This document shows positions 11,338-21,334 of a stretch of DNA of 64,000 bases, in pieces. Made by a program: the position numbers and the translations under genes. Each line of letters starts with the position of its first letter. Position 1 is the first letter of the stretch. This DNA is from Bacillus sp. OK048 (GTDB lineage: Bacteria; Bacillota; Bacilli; Bacillales; Cytobacillaceae): positions 1 to 64,000 of the forward strand of contig NZ_FNHN01000007.1 of NCBI RefSeq assembly GCF_900103525.1. Reading direction: 5' to 3'. The notes under the pieces are model-generated. The model saw nothing but the letters and a program-made list of their open reading frames with translations. It was not told where the DNA came from and ran no database searches.

Positions 11338-12114
11338 TTGAAAAAACGAATATTACTTTTGATTGGCATCGTTTCTGTTTTTCTGTTCTTAACAGGATGT
11401 ACAGAAATTAATAAGCCAATTGATGCTGAAAGTACAGGTTTTTGGAATGAATACATTGTCTATCCGTTATCTTGGGTGATTGTAAAAGGTGCAGAAATAC
11501 TAGGTGGAAGCTTTGGTTTTTCATTGATTGTGGTTACAATCTTAATTCGGTTAGCGATTCTACCATTAATGATAAAGCAAACAAGAAGCTCTAAAGCTAT
11601 GCAGGCCTTACAGCCAGAAATGAAGGCCCTTCGAGAAAAATACAGTTCCAAGGATCAAAAAACGCAGCAGAAATTACAGCAGGAAACAATGGCACTTTTT
11701 CAAAAACATGGTGTTAACCCCATGGCGGGATGTTTTCCTTTAATTGTACAAATGCCGATCTTAATTGGTTTTTACCATGCGATTTCAAGAACAAGAGAAA
11801 TTGCTGATCACAGCTTCCTTTGGTTCAGTCTAGGGGACAAAGATCCATTTTATGTATTGCCAATTATTGCTGGTATCACAACATTTATTCAGCAAAAATT
11901 GATGATGGCTGGTCAAGAGCATAACCCACAAATGGCGATGATGCTTTGGATGATGCCGATTATGATTGTCATTTTTGCTTTCAATTTCCCAGCAGCCCTT
12001 TCTTTGTATTGGGTAGTAGGAAATACTTTTATGATCGTCCAAACTTATTTCATTAAAGGGCCGGACCTGAAGAAGAATGCAGTCGCCGGTAAAGCGGGAG
12101 GAGCAAAAAAGTGA
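11338..12114 (+). CDS. spoIIIJ: membrane protein insertase YidC1/SpoIIIJ
   Basis: A YidC/Oxa1-family insertase for inner-membrane proteins; the SpoIIIJ paralogue is needed for forespore development in B. subtilis. The 258-residue product begins with a lipoprotein signal ending in the lipobox FLTGC (Cys near residue 21) and has about five membrane segments with the conserved Arg in the first core helix ([12 protein letters not shown]). It starts at TTG behind AAGGAGG. Overlap with jag and position identify it as SpoIIIJ rather than the second paralogue YqjG. Confidence 0.94.
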   Translation: MKKRILLLIGIVSVFLFLTGCTEINKPIDAESTGFWNEYIVYPLSWVIVKGAEILGGSFGFSLIVVTILIRLAILPLMIKQTRSSKAMQALQPEMKALREKYSSKDQKTQQKLQQETMALFQKHGVNPMAGCFPLIVQMPILIGFYHAISRTREIADHSFLWFSLGDKDPFYVLPIIAGITTFIQQKLMMAGQEHNPQMAMMLWMMPIMIVIFAFNFPAALSLYWVVGNTFMIVQTYFIKGPDLKKNAVAGKAGGAKK

Positions 12115-12731
12115 AACAAGTAACTGCTACCGGACAAACTGTCGAAGAAGCAGTGGAATCAGCTTTAGCTCAATTAAATACAACTAAAGACCGTACAGAT
12201 GTAGCCATTATTGATCAAGGAAAAAAGGGTATTTTCGGGATTTTTGGTGCCCGCCCTGCTGTCGTTAAGGTTACAGTGATCATCGATCCAATTGAGGAAG
12301 CGAAGAAATTTCTGCTTCAGGTTAGTGAGCAAATGGGAGCTCCAGCCAATATTGAAATCAAACGTGATGGAAAACAAGTTCATTTCATTTTGACAGGCGA
12401 AAAAATTGCTCTTTTGATTGGTAAAAGAGGGCAAACCTTAAATTCACTGCAATATTTGACACAGTTAATCATTAATCGATTCTCAAATCATTATTTAACT
12501 GTTATTTTAGATGCAGAGGATTATCGAAATCGCAGAAATGATACGCTCACCCAATTAGCACATCGCCTTGCCTTAAAAGCATTAAAAACTGGCAAGGATG
12601 TAGCATTGGAACCGATGCCTTCATATGAGCGTAAAGTCATTCACACAGCTTTATCCGATAATCGAAGGGTGAAAACTTTTTCAGATGGTTCAGACCCACA
12701 TCGACATATCGTGATTTCACCAGTGAAATAA
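12111..12731 (+). CDS. jag: Jag/KhpB RNA-binding protein
   Basis: A 206-residue protein with an N-terminal Jag domain ([27 protein letters not shown]), a KH-like domain with [15 protein letters not shown] near residue 105, and a C-terminal R3H domain ending [14 protein letters not shown]. Family members bind RNA and affect cell elongation and division in Firmicutes. It starts at GTG, overlapping the spoIIIJ stop by 4 bases, so the two are coupled. A strong terminator follows. Confidence 0.94.
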   Translation: MKQVTATGQTVEEAVESALAQLNTTKDRTDVAIIDQGKKGIFGIFGARPAVVKVTVIIDPIEEAKKFLLQVSEQMGAPANIEIKRDGKQVHFILTGEKIALLIGKRGQTLNSLQYLTQLIINRFSNHYLTVILDAEDYRNRRNDTLTQLAHRLALKALKTGKDVALEPMPSYERKVIHTALSDNRRVKTFSDGSDPHRHIVISPVK

Positions 12732-12732
12732 A

Positions 12733-12765
12733 AAAGACATCTTTTTGTGAAGATGTCTTTTTTTT
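12733..12765 (+). terminator. jag terminator
   Basis: AAAGACATCTT and AAGATGTCTTT form a perfect 11-bp stem followed by eight T. It closes the rpmH-rnpA-spoIIIJ-jag block. Confidence 0.9.
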
Positions 12766-12813
12766 GGCTGAAAAATTCGTTGATACCATTTTTTGAAATC
12801 TTATGTTTTATTG

Positions 12814-12869
12814 TTATTCACATGTGGATAAGTTAAAATAATACGTGAACATTATTAGACTGTGGATAA
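12814..12869. other. DnaA-box cluster upstream of mnmE
   Basis: Two perfect boxes (TGTGGATAA at 12823-12831 and 12861-12869) and a TTATTCACA at 12814-12822 lie in the jag-mnmE gap. The last box is followed by the triplet run TAGTAGTAGG. Its spacing from oriC (about 2.5 kb) sets it apart from the origin itself. It may titrate DnaA or control mnmE transcription. Confidence 0.7.
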
Positions 12870-12976
12870 TTAGTAGTAGGTTTACTGGTTTTTCACCACA
12901 GGTATAGATGTGGTATTCTACTAATTTGGAGTAAAATCTTAGTTGTTTTTAAATAGATTAAAGAGTGGTGAGAGTA

Positions 12977-14362
12977 ATGGAATTTGATACGATAGCTGCC
13001 ATATCTACACCGATGGGTGAGGGAGCAATAGCAATTGTACGATTGAGTGGCGATGATTCCATTAAAATCGCGGATCAAGTTTTTCGAAGCATCGGCGGTA
13101 AAAGGTTGACAGAGGTACCAACGCATACCATACATTATGGACATTTAATCAATCCAAAAAATGAACAGGTTATCGAAGAGGTAATGGTATCGGTAATGAA
13201 GGGACCAAAAACTTTTACAAAAGAAGATGTAGTTGAGATAAATTGTCACGGCGGAATTGTTTCTGTTAATCGAGTATTGCAGCATGTTTTAGCATATGGA
13301 GCAAGACTAGCTGAACCGGGTGAATTCACAAAACGTGCATTTTTAAATGGACGGATTGACTTATCACAGGCAGAAGCAGTAATGGATTTAATTCGAGCAA
13401 AAACAGATCGCGCTATGAATGTTGCGCTCGGACAAATGGAAGGTCGATTATCCAATTTAATTAGGAAACTTCGCCAGGAAATTTTAGAGATACTGGCACA
13501 TGTCGAAGTAAATATCGATTATCCAGAATATGACGATGTTGAAGAAATGACCCATAAGATGTTATCGGAAAAAGCTATTTATGTCCGAGATGAGTTAAAG
13601 AAACTGCTACAAACATCGCAGCAAGGAAAAATTTTGCGCGAGGGTCTATCTACGGTCATTGTTGGCCGCCCAAATGTCGGGAAATCTTCGTTATTAAATA
13701 GCCTTGTTCAAGAAAATAAAGCGATTGTCACGGATATCCCTGGGACAACCCGTGATGTCATAGAGGAGTATGTCAACGTTCGCGGGGTACCGCTTAGACT
13801 CTTAGATACTGCGGGAATAAGAGAAACTGAAGATATTGTTGAACGCATTGGAGTAGAAAGGTCTCGACAAGTATTAAAGGAAGCAGATTTAATCTTGTTA
13901 GTGCTCAATTATGCTGATCATTTTACAAAAGAGGACGAAAATCTTTTTGAAGCTGTAAAAGGAATGGATGTCATCGTTATTATCAATAAGACAGACCTCG
14001 CGCAGCAAATTGATATGAATCGTGTGAAGGAATTGGCTGCAGATCATAAAATTGTCACGACCTCATTACTAGAGGATCGTGGTGTTGATGAGCTCGAAGA
14101 AGCCATCTCAACCTTATTTTTTGCAGGTTCACTTGAGACTGGCGATATGACCTATTTATCAAACAGCCGCCATATTGCTTTGATCGGGCAAAGTTTGCAT
14201 ACAATTGAAGAAGCGATAGATGGAGTAGAAATGGGAACGCCAATTGATATCGTCCAAATAGATGTTACTAGAACTTGGGAACTGCTTGGTGAAATCATCG
14301 GTGACAGTGTCCATGAAAGCCTAATTGATCAGTTATTTTCACAATTCTGTTTGGGGAAATAA
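12977..14362 (+). CDS. mnmE: tRNA modification GTPase MnmE (TrmE)
   Basis: With MnmG it installs carboxymethylaminomethyl groups on wobble U34 of several tRNAs. The 461-residue protein has an N-terminal folate-binding domain, a G domain with [24 protein letters not shown] and NKTD, and the catalytic C-terminal Cys motif FCLGK. I start at ATG 12977 ([12 protein letters not shown]) behind GTGGTGAG; an in-frame GTG at 12965 adds four non-conserved residues. mnmG follows in the same direction. Confidence 0.96.
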   Translation: MEFDTIAAISTPMGEGAIAIVRLSGDDSIKIADQVFRSIGGKRLTEVPTHTIHYGHLINPKNEQVIEEVMVSVMKGPKTFTKEDVVEINCHGGIVSVNRVLQHVLAYGARLAEPGEFTKRAFLNGRIDLSQAEAVMDLIRAKTDRAMNVALGQMEGRLSNLIRKLRQEILEILAHVEVNIDYPEYDDVEEMTHKMLSEKAIYVRDELKKLLQTSQQGKILREGLSTVIVGRPNVGKSSLLNSLVQENKAIVTDIPGTTRDVIEEYVNVRGVPLRLLDTAGIRETEDIVERIGVERSRQVLKEADLILLVLNYADHFTKEDENLFEAVKGMDVIVIINKTDLAQQIDMNRVKELAADHKIVTTSLLEDRGVDELEEAISTLFFAGSLETGDMTYLSNSRHIALIGQSLHTIEEAIDGVEMGTPIDIVQIDVTRTWELLGEIIGDSVHESLIDQLFSQFCLGK

Positions 14363-14366
14363 GAAA

Positions 14367-14401
14367 AGCTTCAGCGCCTTCGAGAAATAGGCGCTAAAGC
14401 T
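14367..14401 (+). terminator. hairpin between mnmE and mnmG
   Basis: AGCTTCAGCGCC and GGCGCTAAAGCT form a 12-position stem with one mismatch, directly after the mnmE stop. There is no T run, so it is more likely an mRNA-end or processing structure than a full terminator. Confidence 0.5.
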
Positions 14402-14431
14402 ACTAATAGTTTTAGAAAGAGGAGGAAATAA

Positions 14432-16321
14432 ATGTCATACGAAGCAGGTAATTTTGACGTTGTGGTCATCGGGGCAGGTCATGCTGGCTGTGAGGCCGGC
14501 CTCGCGTCTGCACGCATCGGTGCAAAAACATTAATGCTTACGATTAACCTCGATATGGTTGCCTTTATGCCATGCAACCCTTCAATAGGCGGCCCCGCAA
14601 AAGGGATCGTTGTCCGGGAAATAGACGCCCTTGGCGGAGAAATGGGTAAAAATATTGATAAAACCCATATTCAAATGAGAATGTTGAATACAGGGAAGGG
14701 CCCTGCAGTTCGAGCATTACGTGCCCAGGCTGATAAAGTTGAATATCAGAGTGAAATGAAAAATACGATTGAAAATACACCTAATTTAACACTCCTGCAA
14801 GGAATGGTAGAACAATTACTTGTTGAGGACGGCGTTGTTGTCGGAGTTATGACAAAAACAGGTGCTATTTACCGTGCAAAAACAGTCGTTATTACGACTG
14901 GTACGTATCTTCGTGGAGAAATTATCCTCGGTGAATTGAAGTATTCAAGCGGCCCCAACAACCAGCAGCCATCAATTAGACTATCTGAGCATTTAGAAGA
15001 GCTTGGTTTTGAGTTGGTTCGTTTTAAGACAGGAACTCCGCCGCGGGTCAATAGTAAAACGATTGATTACAGCAAAACAGAGATTCAGCCTGGTGATGAA
15101 GAGCCAAGATCGTTCTCATATGAAACAACTAAGTATATTACCGACCAACTTCCATGCTGGTTAACATATACAAATGAACAAACACATACGTTGATTGACC
15201 AAAACCTCCATCGTTCACCCATGTATTCGGGTATGATTAAAGGATCAGGGCCGCGTTACTGTCCGTCGATTGAAGATAAAGTGGTCCGATTTAATGATAA
15301 ACCGCGCCACCAAATCTTCCTTGAGCCAGAAGGCAGAAAGACGCAAGAAGTTTATGTCCAAGGCTTATCGACCAGTCTTCCGGAAGATGTCCAACAGCAG
15401 CTCATCAAATCCGTTCCAGGATTGGAAAATGCACAAATGATGAGGGCTGGATATGCGATTGAGTACGATGCCATTAATCCGACACAGCTTTGGCCATCAC
15501 TAGAAACAAAGATTATAAAAAACCTTTTTACTGCCGGTCAAATTAATGGAACCTCAGGATATGAAGAAGCGGCTGGTCAAGGAATTATGGCTGGAATTAA
15601 TGCTGGGCGAAGTGCATTAGGAAAGGACCCATTAATTCTTAGTCGTTCAGATGCCTATATAGGAGTGTTAATAGACGATTTAATTACTAAGGGAACAGCT
15701 GAACCGTATCGTTTGTTAACTTCAAGAGCAGAATACCGTCTTCTTTTGCGCCATGATAATGCCGACTTAAGGTTAACGGAAATGGGTCATTCCATTGGAC
15801 TTATCACAGATGAGCGTTATCAAAGATTTCTAGCAAAAAGGGCTGCTGTTGAGGCGGAAAAAGCAAGACTATCTTCTGTTAGAATAAAACCTACAAAAGA
15901 AGTTCAAGAGCTAATTAGAGGTACGGGCGGCAGTGAGCTTAAGGATGGAATCCTTGCTGCAGATTTATTGAAACGACCAGAGATAACGTATGCACATATT
16001 GAAAGTTTAATACCTAGTGATGTGGAAATAGATCACGAAATAAAAGAACAGATCGAAATTCAAATCAAATATGAAGGATATATTGAAAAGTCGCTACAGC
16101 AGGTTGAACGCTTAAAGAAAATGGAGAATAAGAAAATTCCAGATAATATTGATTATGACTCGATATCTGGGCTTGCAAATGAAGCGAAGCAAAATCTGAA
16201 ACAAATCAAACCTTTATCTCTTGCTCAAGCCTCAAGAATCTCTGGTGTAAATCCAGCTGATATCTCCATCCTCCTTATTTATTTAGAACAAGGAAGAATA
16301 GCTAGGACGAGTAATTTATAA
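14432..16321 (+). CDS. mnmG: tRNA uridine-5-carboxymethylaminomethyl modification enzyme MnmG (GidA)
   Basis: The FAD- and NADH-dependent partner of MnmE in wobble-uridine modification. The 629-residue protein has the N-terminal dinucleotide-binding motif [17 protein letters not shown], the conserved block [11 protein letters not shown], the FAD-contacting [16 protein letters not shown], and the C-terminal helical domain that binds MnmE. Length matches the family (about 630). The ATG follows AAGAGGAGG. An inverted-repeat element separates it from rsmG. Confidence 0.97.
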   Translation: MSYEAGNFDVVVIGAGHAGCEAGLASARIGAKTLMLTINLDMVAFMPCNPSIGGPAKGIVVREIDALGGEMGKNIDKTHIQMRMLNTGKGPAVRALRAQADKVEYQSEMKNTIENTPNLTLLQGMVEQLLVEDGVVVGVMTKTGAIYRAKTVVITTGTYLRGEIILGELKYSSGPNNQQPSIRLSEHLEELGFELVRFKTGTPPRVNSKTIDYSKTEIQPGDEEPRSFSYETTKYITDQLPCWLTYTNEQTHTLIDQNLHRSPMYSGMIKGSGPRYCPSIEDKVVRFNDKPRHQIFLEPEGRKTQEVYVQGLSTSLPEDVQQQLIKSVPGLENAQMMRAGYAIEYDAINPTQLWPSLETKIIKNLFTAGQINGTSGYEEAAGQGIMAGINAGRSALGKDPLILSRSDAYIGVLIDDLITKGTAEPYRLLTSRAEYRLLLRHDNADLRLTEMGHSIGLITDERYQRFLAKRAAVEAEKARLSSVRIKPTKEVQELIRGTGGSELKDGILAADLLKRPEITYAHIESLIPSDVEIDHEIKEQIEIQIKYEGYIEKSLQQVERLKKMENKKIPDNIDYDSISGLANEAKQNLKQIKPLSLAQASRISGVNPADISILLIYLEQGRIARTSNL

Positions 16322-16324
16322 TTG

Positions 16325-16510
16325 GGCTGTGTATAATGCTGATAATTAATTTTGGCACTCTGTTGATTGGAGCGGAAGGCACGAAGACTCCTGCGGGAGG
16401 ACGGGGCTGGGGAGACCCCGCAGGCGCTTAAGCGCCGAGGAGGCTCCCCGGACCGCCCGCGGAAAGCGAAGTGCCTGGAGCGGAATTCAACAGACAAGTT
16501 TATCAAAGCC
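16325..16510. repeat. nested inverted-repeat element, family B copy 1
   Basis: This MITE-like element has degenerate outer ends GGCTGTGTATAA/TTATCAAAGCC, inner ends CTGTTGA (16360) / TCAACAG (16487-16493), GGCAC/GTGCC next to them, and a GC-rich core with CCTGCGGG/CCCGCAGG and GCGCTTAAGCGC hairpins. The core is almost identical to the copies at 20155 and 43592. Spurious ORFs are often called across such elements. It sits between mnmG and rsmG. Confidence 0.8.
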
Positions 16511-16542
16511 AATCATTTTTAAAAAAAGAGGAAGTTTTGCTG

Positions 16543-17259
16543 ATGAACACCGAACAATTTAAAGCTATGCTTCTTGAGAAGGGCATTACCCTTAGCGAGA
16601 AGCAGCTTGATCAATTTGATAAATACTTTCATACCTTGGTTGAGTGGAATGAAAAAATGAACCTTACAGCTATCACCGATCAAAGTGATGTATATTTAAA
16701 ACATTTTTATGATTCCATCTCGGCTGCTTTTTATTTTGATTTCTCGCAGCCTCTTCACCTATGTGATGTAGGAGCTGGTGCGGGTTTTCCCAGTATTCCA
16801 TTAAAAATTGTCTTTCCTCATTTAGAGGTAACCATCGTAGATTCCTTAAATAAGCGAATAACATTTTTAAATCATTTAGCAAATGTATTAAACTTGGAAA
16901 AGGTACATTTCATTCACGACCGTGCTGAAACTTTCGGTGTTAATCCGGCACATAGGGAATCATATGACCTCGTAACGGCTAGAGCGGTTGCGAGAATGTC
17001 CGTTCTTAGTGAGCTTTGCCTGCCGCTTGTAAAAGTTGGCGGCCACTTCGTTGCAATGAAAGCGGCTCATGCGAATGATGAGCTAGCAGTTGGTCAAAAA
17101 GCTATCACGACAATGGGCGGAAAACTGGAACAAACATTTACTTTCACATTACCGATGGAAGAAAGTGAAAGAAATATCCTAGTGATCAAAAAGGAAAAAC
17201 AAACACCTAAAAAGTATCCGAGAAAACCGGGGACACCTGGTAAAATGCCAATCGAATAA
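16543..17259 (+). CDS. rsmG: 16S rRNA (guanine527-N7)-methyltransferase RsmG (GidB)
   Basis: It methylates G527 of 16S rRNA in the decoding region; loss gives low-level streptomycin resistance in several bacteria. The 238-residue product has the SAM-binding motif [16 protein letters not shown] and the conserved [17 protein letters not shown] chose ATG 16543 ([10 protein letters not shown]) after AGAGGAAG; the open frame upstream runs into the repeat element. It normally follows mnmG directly, so the repeat here is an insertion in the operon. Confidence 0.95.
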   Translation: MNTEQFKAMLLEKGITLSEKQLDQFDKYFHTLVEWNEKMNLTAITDQSDVYLKHFYDSISAAFYFDFSQPLHLCDVGAGAGFPSIPLKIVFPHLEVTIVDSLNKRITFLNHLANVLNLEKVHFIHDRAETFGVNPAHRESYDLVTARAVARMSVLSELCLPLVKVGGHFVAMKAAHANDELAVGQKAITTMGGKLEQTFTFTLPMEESERNILVIKKEKQTPKKYPRKPGTPGKMPIE

Positions 17260-17359
17260 ACTCGGGTAGTATGTTTAAATAAAAACAACATGATTGGCAG
17301 GAAGACAACAGATAGATAGCGAATATGTAATAGGGAGTTTCGTAAAGGTGGTGTTGGGG

Positions 17360-18238
17360 ATGAAGAATTCGTTTTCACGCTTTTTTGGCCTCGGCGAAAA
17401 GGGAGATCAAAAGGTTGAGTTGGAAAAAGAGCTTGATCAAGAGCTAGAATTAGAAGTGGTAAGAAATGAAGAAATAAAAAAGATTCCGATTGATCGTATT
17501 GTTCCGAACCGTTTTCAGCCTCGAACCGTATTTGATGATGAAAAAATAGAGGAATTATCACGAACAATTCATACACACGGAATCATTCAGCCAATTGTAG
17601 TCCGACAGTTTGATGGGAATTATGAAATCATTGCCGGTGAGCGCCGCTTTCGGGCAATGAAGAAACTGGGTTGGGATGAAGCTCCGGCAATCATAAAAAA
17701 TTATACAGACAGAGAAACCGCTTCGGTTGCGTTAATAGAGAACTTGCAGCGAGAAGAGCTGTCGCCTATTGAAGAGGCAATGGCCTATGGAAAGCTGCTT
17801 GAGCTCCATAACTTAACACAAGAAGCACTTGCTCAGCGACTTGGAAAAGGTCAGTCGACAGTTGCCAATAAACTCAGGCTTTTAAAGCTGCCGCAGCCTA
17901 TCCAAGAGTCCTTGTTAAATAAAGAAATTACCGAGCGGCATGCCCGAGCACTTATTCCGCTAAAAGATCCCCAGAAGCAGGTAGCGCTTTTACAAGACAT
18001 TATTGAAAAAAACCTTAATGTAAAGCAAACAGAGGATCGAGTTGCCCGGATGCTCGAAGAAAAGAGTCAAAAACCTAAGCCAAAAAGAAAAGCCTTCAGC
18101 AAGGATATGAGAATTGCTGTAAATACCATTCGACAATCGTTAACAATGGTTTCGGATAATGGAATTAATCTCGACTCCACTGAGGAAGAATTTGAAGAGT
18201 ATTATCAATTTACGATAAAAATACCAAAGAAAAAATAA
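17360..18238 (+). CDS. noc: nucleoid occlusion protein Noc
   Basis: A ParB-family CTPase-like DNA-binding protein that keeps the division septum from cutting across the nucleoid. The 292-residue product begins [14 protein letters not shown], the membrane-targeting amphipathic helix typical of Noc, and contains the ParB core [30 protein letters not shown] and a helix-turn-helix ([20 protein letters not shown]). I use ATG 17360 behind AAGGTGGTG. It is a paralogue of Spo0J, encoded two genes downstream. No Noc binding site was identified in the window. Confidence 0.95.
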   Translation: MKNSFSRFFGLGEKGDQKVELEKELDQELELEVVRNEEIKKIPIDRIVPNRFQPRTVFDDEKIEELSRTIHTHGIIQPIVVRQFDGNYEIIAGERRFRAMKKLGWDEAPAIIKNYTDRETASVALIENLQREELSPIEEAMAYGKLLELHNLTQEALAQRLGKGQSTVANKLRLLKLPQPIQESLLNKEITERHARALIPLKDPQKQVALLQDIIEKNLNVKQTEDRVARMLEEKSQKPKPKRKAFSKDMRIAVNTIRQSLTMVSDNGINLDSTEEEFEEYYQFTIKIPKKK

Positions 18239-18423
18239 AATAGTTTAAAAAATAGAGCCAGACTTTTAAGTAGTTTGGTTTTTATTTTTGTGAAATAGAT
18301 CTTTTTCTTTTACCCGATGTAAAAAAATGTAAATTTTACTTTTAATCGTCATGAATATTTTATGAAAAAAAAGAACAATAAATCAGTTTCATGATAAAAT
18401 AACAGAGCATGGAATTTTATATT

Positions 18424-18465
18424 ACTAGTTTTGCTTGCTAGTCTGACGGGAAAACTAGTTATTTT
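18424..18465 (+). promoter_or_regulatory. hairpin upstream of soj
   Basis: ACTAGTTTT and AAAACTAGT form a perfect 9-bp stem with an 18-base loop, followed by TATTTTTA, 47 bases before the soj start. It could be a weak terminator/attenuator or a structured leader. The rest of the noc-soj gap is AT-rich without other clear sites. Confidence 0.45.
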
Positions 18466-18511
18466 TACTAGAATTTGAGCTTTATTATTTGAAACAAGGG
18501 TAGGTGACATC

Positions 18512-19273
18512 GTGGGCAAAACGATTGCAATCGCTAATCAAAAGGGGGGAGTTGGAAAGACGACTACCTCTGTCAATCTAGGCGCCTGCTTAGCATACAT
18601 TGGGAAAAAAGTATTATTAGTAGATATTGACCCTCAAGGGAATGCAACGAGCGGAATTGGTATTGAAAAGGCAGATGTTGAACAGTGTATATATGATGTT
18701 TTAGTAGACGATGTGGAAGCAAAGGATGTTATTAAATCAACATCGGTTGAAAACTTATATGCCATACCTGCGACCATTCAGTTAGCAGGAGCGGAAATCG
18801 AGCTTGTCCCAACGATTTCAAGAGAGGTTCGTTTGAAACGTGCTCTTGAAGAAGTCAAAGATCAATTTGACTACATTATTATCGATTGTCCGCCTTCATT
18901 AGGTTTATTGACACTGAACTCCTTAACAGCCTCTGATTCTGTTTTAATTCCTGTGCAATGCGAGTATTATGCTTTAGAAGGTTTGAGTCAATTATTAAAT
19001 ACTGTACGTCTAGTACAGAAACACTTAAACCAGGACTTGAAAATAGAAGGTGTTTTACTAACGATGCTCGATGCCAGAACCAATCTTGGCATTCAAGTCA
19101 TAGAAGAAGTTAAGAAGTATTTTCAAGATAAAGTATATAAAACCATTATTCCAAGAAATGTACGTCTAAGTGAGGCACCGAGTCATGGCGAACCAATTAT
19201 TAATTATGATTCAAAATCGCGCGGGGCAGAAGTTTATTTAGATCTAGCAAAGGAAGTGGTCTCAAATGGCTAA
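18512..19273 (+). CDS. soj: ParA-family ATPase Soj
   Basis: The dynamic ATPase partner of Spo0J in chromosome origin segregation; in B. subtilis it also controls DnaA activity. The 253-residue product has the deviant Walker A KGGVGKTT near residue 11, the ParA motif [13 protein letters not shown], and Walker [15 protein letters not shown]. It begins at GTG with a GTAGGTGA site and overlaps spo0J by 8 bases, so the two are translationally coupled. Confidence 0.97.
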   Translation: MGKTIAIANQKGGVGKTTTSVNLGACLAYIGKKVLLVDIDPQGNATSGIGIEKADVEQCIYDVLVDDVEAKDVIKSTSVENLYAIPATIQLAGAEIELVPTISREVRLKRALEEVKDQFDYIIIDCPPSLGLLTLNSLTASDSVLIPVQCEYYALEGLSQLLNTVRLVQKHLNQDLKIEGVLLTMLDARTNLGIQVIEEVKKYFQDKVYKTIIPRNVRLSEAPSHGEPIINYDSKSRGAEVYLDLAKEVVSNG

Positions 19274-20123
19274 AGGTCTAGGAAAAAAGGGCATTAATGC
19301 TTTTTTTACAACTATCGAAGCCGGTAAGGAAGAGACTATCGAAGAAATTAATCTTAAAGAATTGCGCCCTAATCCTTACCAGCCAAGGAAAACCTTTCAC
19401 CAAGAGGCGATTGATGAATTGAAGGCCTCAATATTAGAGCATGGCATTCTCCAGCCCCTTGTGGTTAGAAAAAGCATTAAGGGATATGAAATTGTCGTTG
19501 GGGAAAGACGCTTCCGTGCAGCTAAGGAAGCAAAACTTGAAAGCGTACCGGCTGTTGTCAGAGAGTTAACAGAACAGCAAATGATGGAATTAGCGGTTTT
19601 AGAAAACTTGCAGCGGGAAGACTTGAACCCGATTGAAGAGGGACAGGCATACCAAACGCTTATGGAAAAGTTGAAATTCACCCAGGAAGAGGTTGCGAAG
19701 CGATTAGGAAAAAGCCGCCCGCATGTAGCGAATCATATACGCCTGCTTTCTCTTCCTGTTAAGATTCAAGAGTTGATTTCCAATGGAACAATCTCAATGG
19801 GCCATGGCCGTGCTCTTTTAGGGCTTCGCCAAAAGGCTAAGCTGCCAGCTTTAGTAGATAAAATTGTTCAGGAATCATTGAATGTCCGCCAGTTGGAAAA
19901 ACTCATTCAGCAAGTCAATGAAAATGTTCCACGTGAAACAAAAAGGCCTGAAAAGAAACAGGATGTCTTTCTTCAGGAACGTGAACATTCCCTCCGCGAA
20001 CGGTTTGGCACAACGGTAAACATCAAACAATCCAAAAATAAAGGTAAAATTGAAATAGAATTCTTCTCAAAAGAAGACTTAGAACGAATTCTAGAAATGC
20101 TCAGTCAAGAAGATCCACTTTAA
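19266..20123 (+). CDS. spo0J: chromosome-partitioning protein ParB/Spo0J
   Basis: A CTP-dependent DNA clamp that loads at parS and recruits SMC; with Soj it aligns origins and affects sporulation onset. The 285-residue product has the ParB N-domain [12 protein letters not shown], the CTP-binding motif [11 protein letters not shown], the arginine-patch neighbourhood [17 protein letters not shown] and the [24 protein letters not shown] perfect parS lies inside the gene. A terminator follows. Confidence 0.97.
   Translation: MAKGLGKKGINAFFTTIEAGKEETIEEINLKELRPNPYQPRKTFHQEAIDELKASILEHGILQPLVVRKSIKGYEIVVGERRFRAAKEAKLESVPAVVRELTEQQMMELAVLENLQREDLNPIEEGQAYQTLMEKLKFTQEEVAKRLGKSRPHVANHIRLLSLPVKIQELISNGTISMGHGRALLGLRQKAKLPALVDKIVQESLNVRQLEKLIQQVNENVPRETKRPEKKQDVFLQEREHSLRERFGTTVNIKQSKNKGKIEIEFFSKEDLERILEMLSQEDPL
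19925..19940. other. parS site within spo0J
   Basis: The 16-mer TGTTCCACGTGAAACA matches the B. subtilis parS consensus exactly, and as in that species one copy lies inside the spo0J coding region. Confidence 0.95.
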
Positions 20124-20150
20124 ACCATCAATGGATGGTTTATTTTTTTT
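20122..20150 (+). terminator. spo0J terminator
   Basis: AAACCATC and GATGGTTT pair around a 4-base loop, followed by a run of T, immediately at the spo0J stop codon. Confidence 0.85.
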
Positions 20151-20154
20151 ATAG

Positions 20155-20455
20155 GGCTGTGTTAACCTATTTTTTTGCATAAAAACCGGTTGATTTGAAC
20201 GGAAGGCGCTCGACTCCTCGAAAATGCTATCGCATTTTCTTCGTGCGGTGATTATTCGAAGGAGTAATTTCAAAGTCCTGCGGGAGGACGGGGCTGGGGA
20301 GACCCCGCAGGCGCTTCAGCGCCGAGGAGGCTCCCCGGACCGCCCGCGGAAAGCGTAGCGCCTCGTGACAGGAAAAGCCCGCCTGTCACTGCGGTGAGTA
20401 TTCAAAGAAGCTTTCCTTAGTGGAGTTCAAATCAACAGTCAAGTTTAACACAGCC
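20155..20455. repeat. nested inverted-repeat element, family B copy 2 (best preserved)
   Basis: A 301-bp element with perfect 11-bp outer ends GGCTGTGTTAA (20155-20165) and TTAACACAGCC (20445-20455), and perfect 12-bp inner ends GTTGATTTGAAC (20189-20200) and GTTCAAATCAAC (20425-20436). The GC-rich core (CCTGCGGG...CCCGCAGG, GCGCTTCAGCGC) is shared with the copies at 16325 and 43592; extra sequence flanks the core on both sides. It has no transposase gene and looks like a non-autonomous element. Confidence 0.85.
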
Positions 20456-20546
20456 TTTGCCAAAATAAATCCTTCCCACGGAATGAAAAACATGATAGTT
20501 TAATACTATTATAAATTTCGAGACTCGAAGAATAGGTGAATAGTAG

Positions 20547-21275
20547 ATGTTTTTATTAGGGACACTTGTAAACGCAGGTTTAATTGTTGTTGGTACGTTA
20601 ATAGGAAGGCTCTTAAATCGGATTCCAGAAAGCATGAAAACAACGGTTATGTATGCCATTGGACTATCGGTGATTGTTCTCGGATTACAAATGGGTTTGA
20701 AGAGTGACAATTTTCTGATTGTAATTATTAGTTTGGTTATGGGTGCAGTTTTGGGTGAACTCATGCAATTGGAGGAAAGGCTAAATCAGCTTGGACTTTG
20801 GCTTGAAAAGAAAATGGGTTCAATTGGTAAAGGGGCTGTAGGAAACGGAAGTATTGCTGAAGGATTTGTTAACGCAACTTTAATCTTTGTGATTGGAGCA
20901 ATGGCCATTATAGGAGCATTGGATAGCGGGATTCGCGGTGATCATGATGTTTTATACACAAAAGGACTAATTGATGGATTCACCTCAATTATTTTAACAA
21001 CCACGCTTGGAATAGGTGTTATTTTTTCAGCTATTCCTGTTTTTCTTTATCAGGGTTTGATTGCGTTATTTGCTACTCAAATTAACACGATTATTCCTGA
21101 GGCACTGATGGATCAATTTATTGTGGAAATGACAGCAACAGGTGGGATCATGATTTTTGCTATCGGTTTAAATCTAACAGGATTAGTAAAAATAAAGGTT
21201 GCCAACCTCCTCCCTGCTATTATGATGACGGGGATTATTGTTACAGTTCTCTATCAATACCATAGCTACTTTTAA
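20547..21275 (+). CDS. DUF554 family membrane protein
   Basis: A 242-residue integral membrane protein with about six or seven hydrophobic segments and the DUF554 pattern (TLVNAGLIVVGTLIGRLL at the N-terminus, ATLIFVIGAMAIIGALDSG, then a glycine-rich ATGGIMIFAIGLN). Members are widespread and uncharacterised; a transport role is often guessed but not shown. It stands alone between the family-B repeat and a bidirectional terminator. Translation starts at ATG 20547 without an obvious strong ribosome-binding site (AGAATAGGTGAATAGTAG upstream). Confidence 0.85.
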   Translation: MFLLGTLVNAGLIVVGTLIGRLLNRIPESMKTTVMYAIGLSVIVLGLQMGLKSDNFLIVIISLVMGAVLGELMQLEERLNQLGLWLEKKMGSIGKGAVGNGSIAEGFVNATLIFVIGAMAIIGALDSGIRGDHDVLYTKGLIDGFTSIILTTTLGIGVIFSAIPVFLYQGLIALFATQINTIIPEALMDQFIVEMTATGGIMIFAIGLNLTGLVKIKVANLLPAIMMTGIIVTVLYQYHSYF

Positions 21276-21297
21276 TTATGTTACAGTATTTGTAAGT

Positions 21298-21334
21298 AAA
21301 AGAGCAATTGGGGATAAAACCCGATTGCTCTTTT
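21298..21334. terminator. bidirectional terminator between DUF554 gene and yyaC
   Basis: AAAAGAGCAAT and ATTGCTCTTTT form an 11-bp stem with A/T tails on both sides. It serves the convergent genes on both strands. Confidence 0.85.

Noticed and set aside
12861..12880. A second replication origin at the mnmE DnaA-box cluster
   Set aside because: The TAG triplets lie on the wrong side of the box and no AT-rich unwinding tract is placed as in the dnaA-dnaN site.
16279..16512. A 77-codon minus-strand ORF across the mnmG-rsmG repeat
   Set aside because: It is produced by the GC-rich repeat core; the same kind of frame appears in other copies and has no ribosome-binding site.
17094..17576. A 160-codon minus-strand ORF antisense to rsmG and noc
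   Set aside because: It overlaps two strongly conserved genes and its hydrophobic content mirrors their codon usage.
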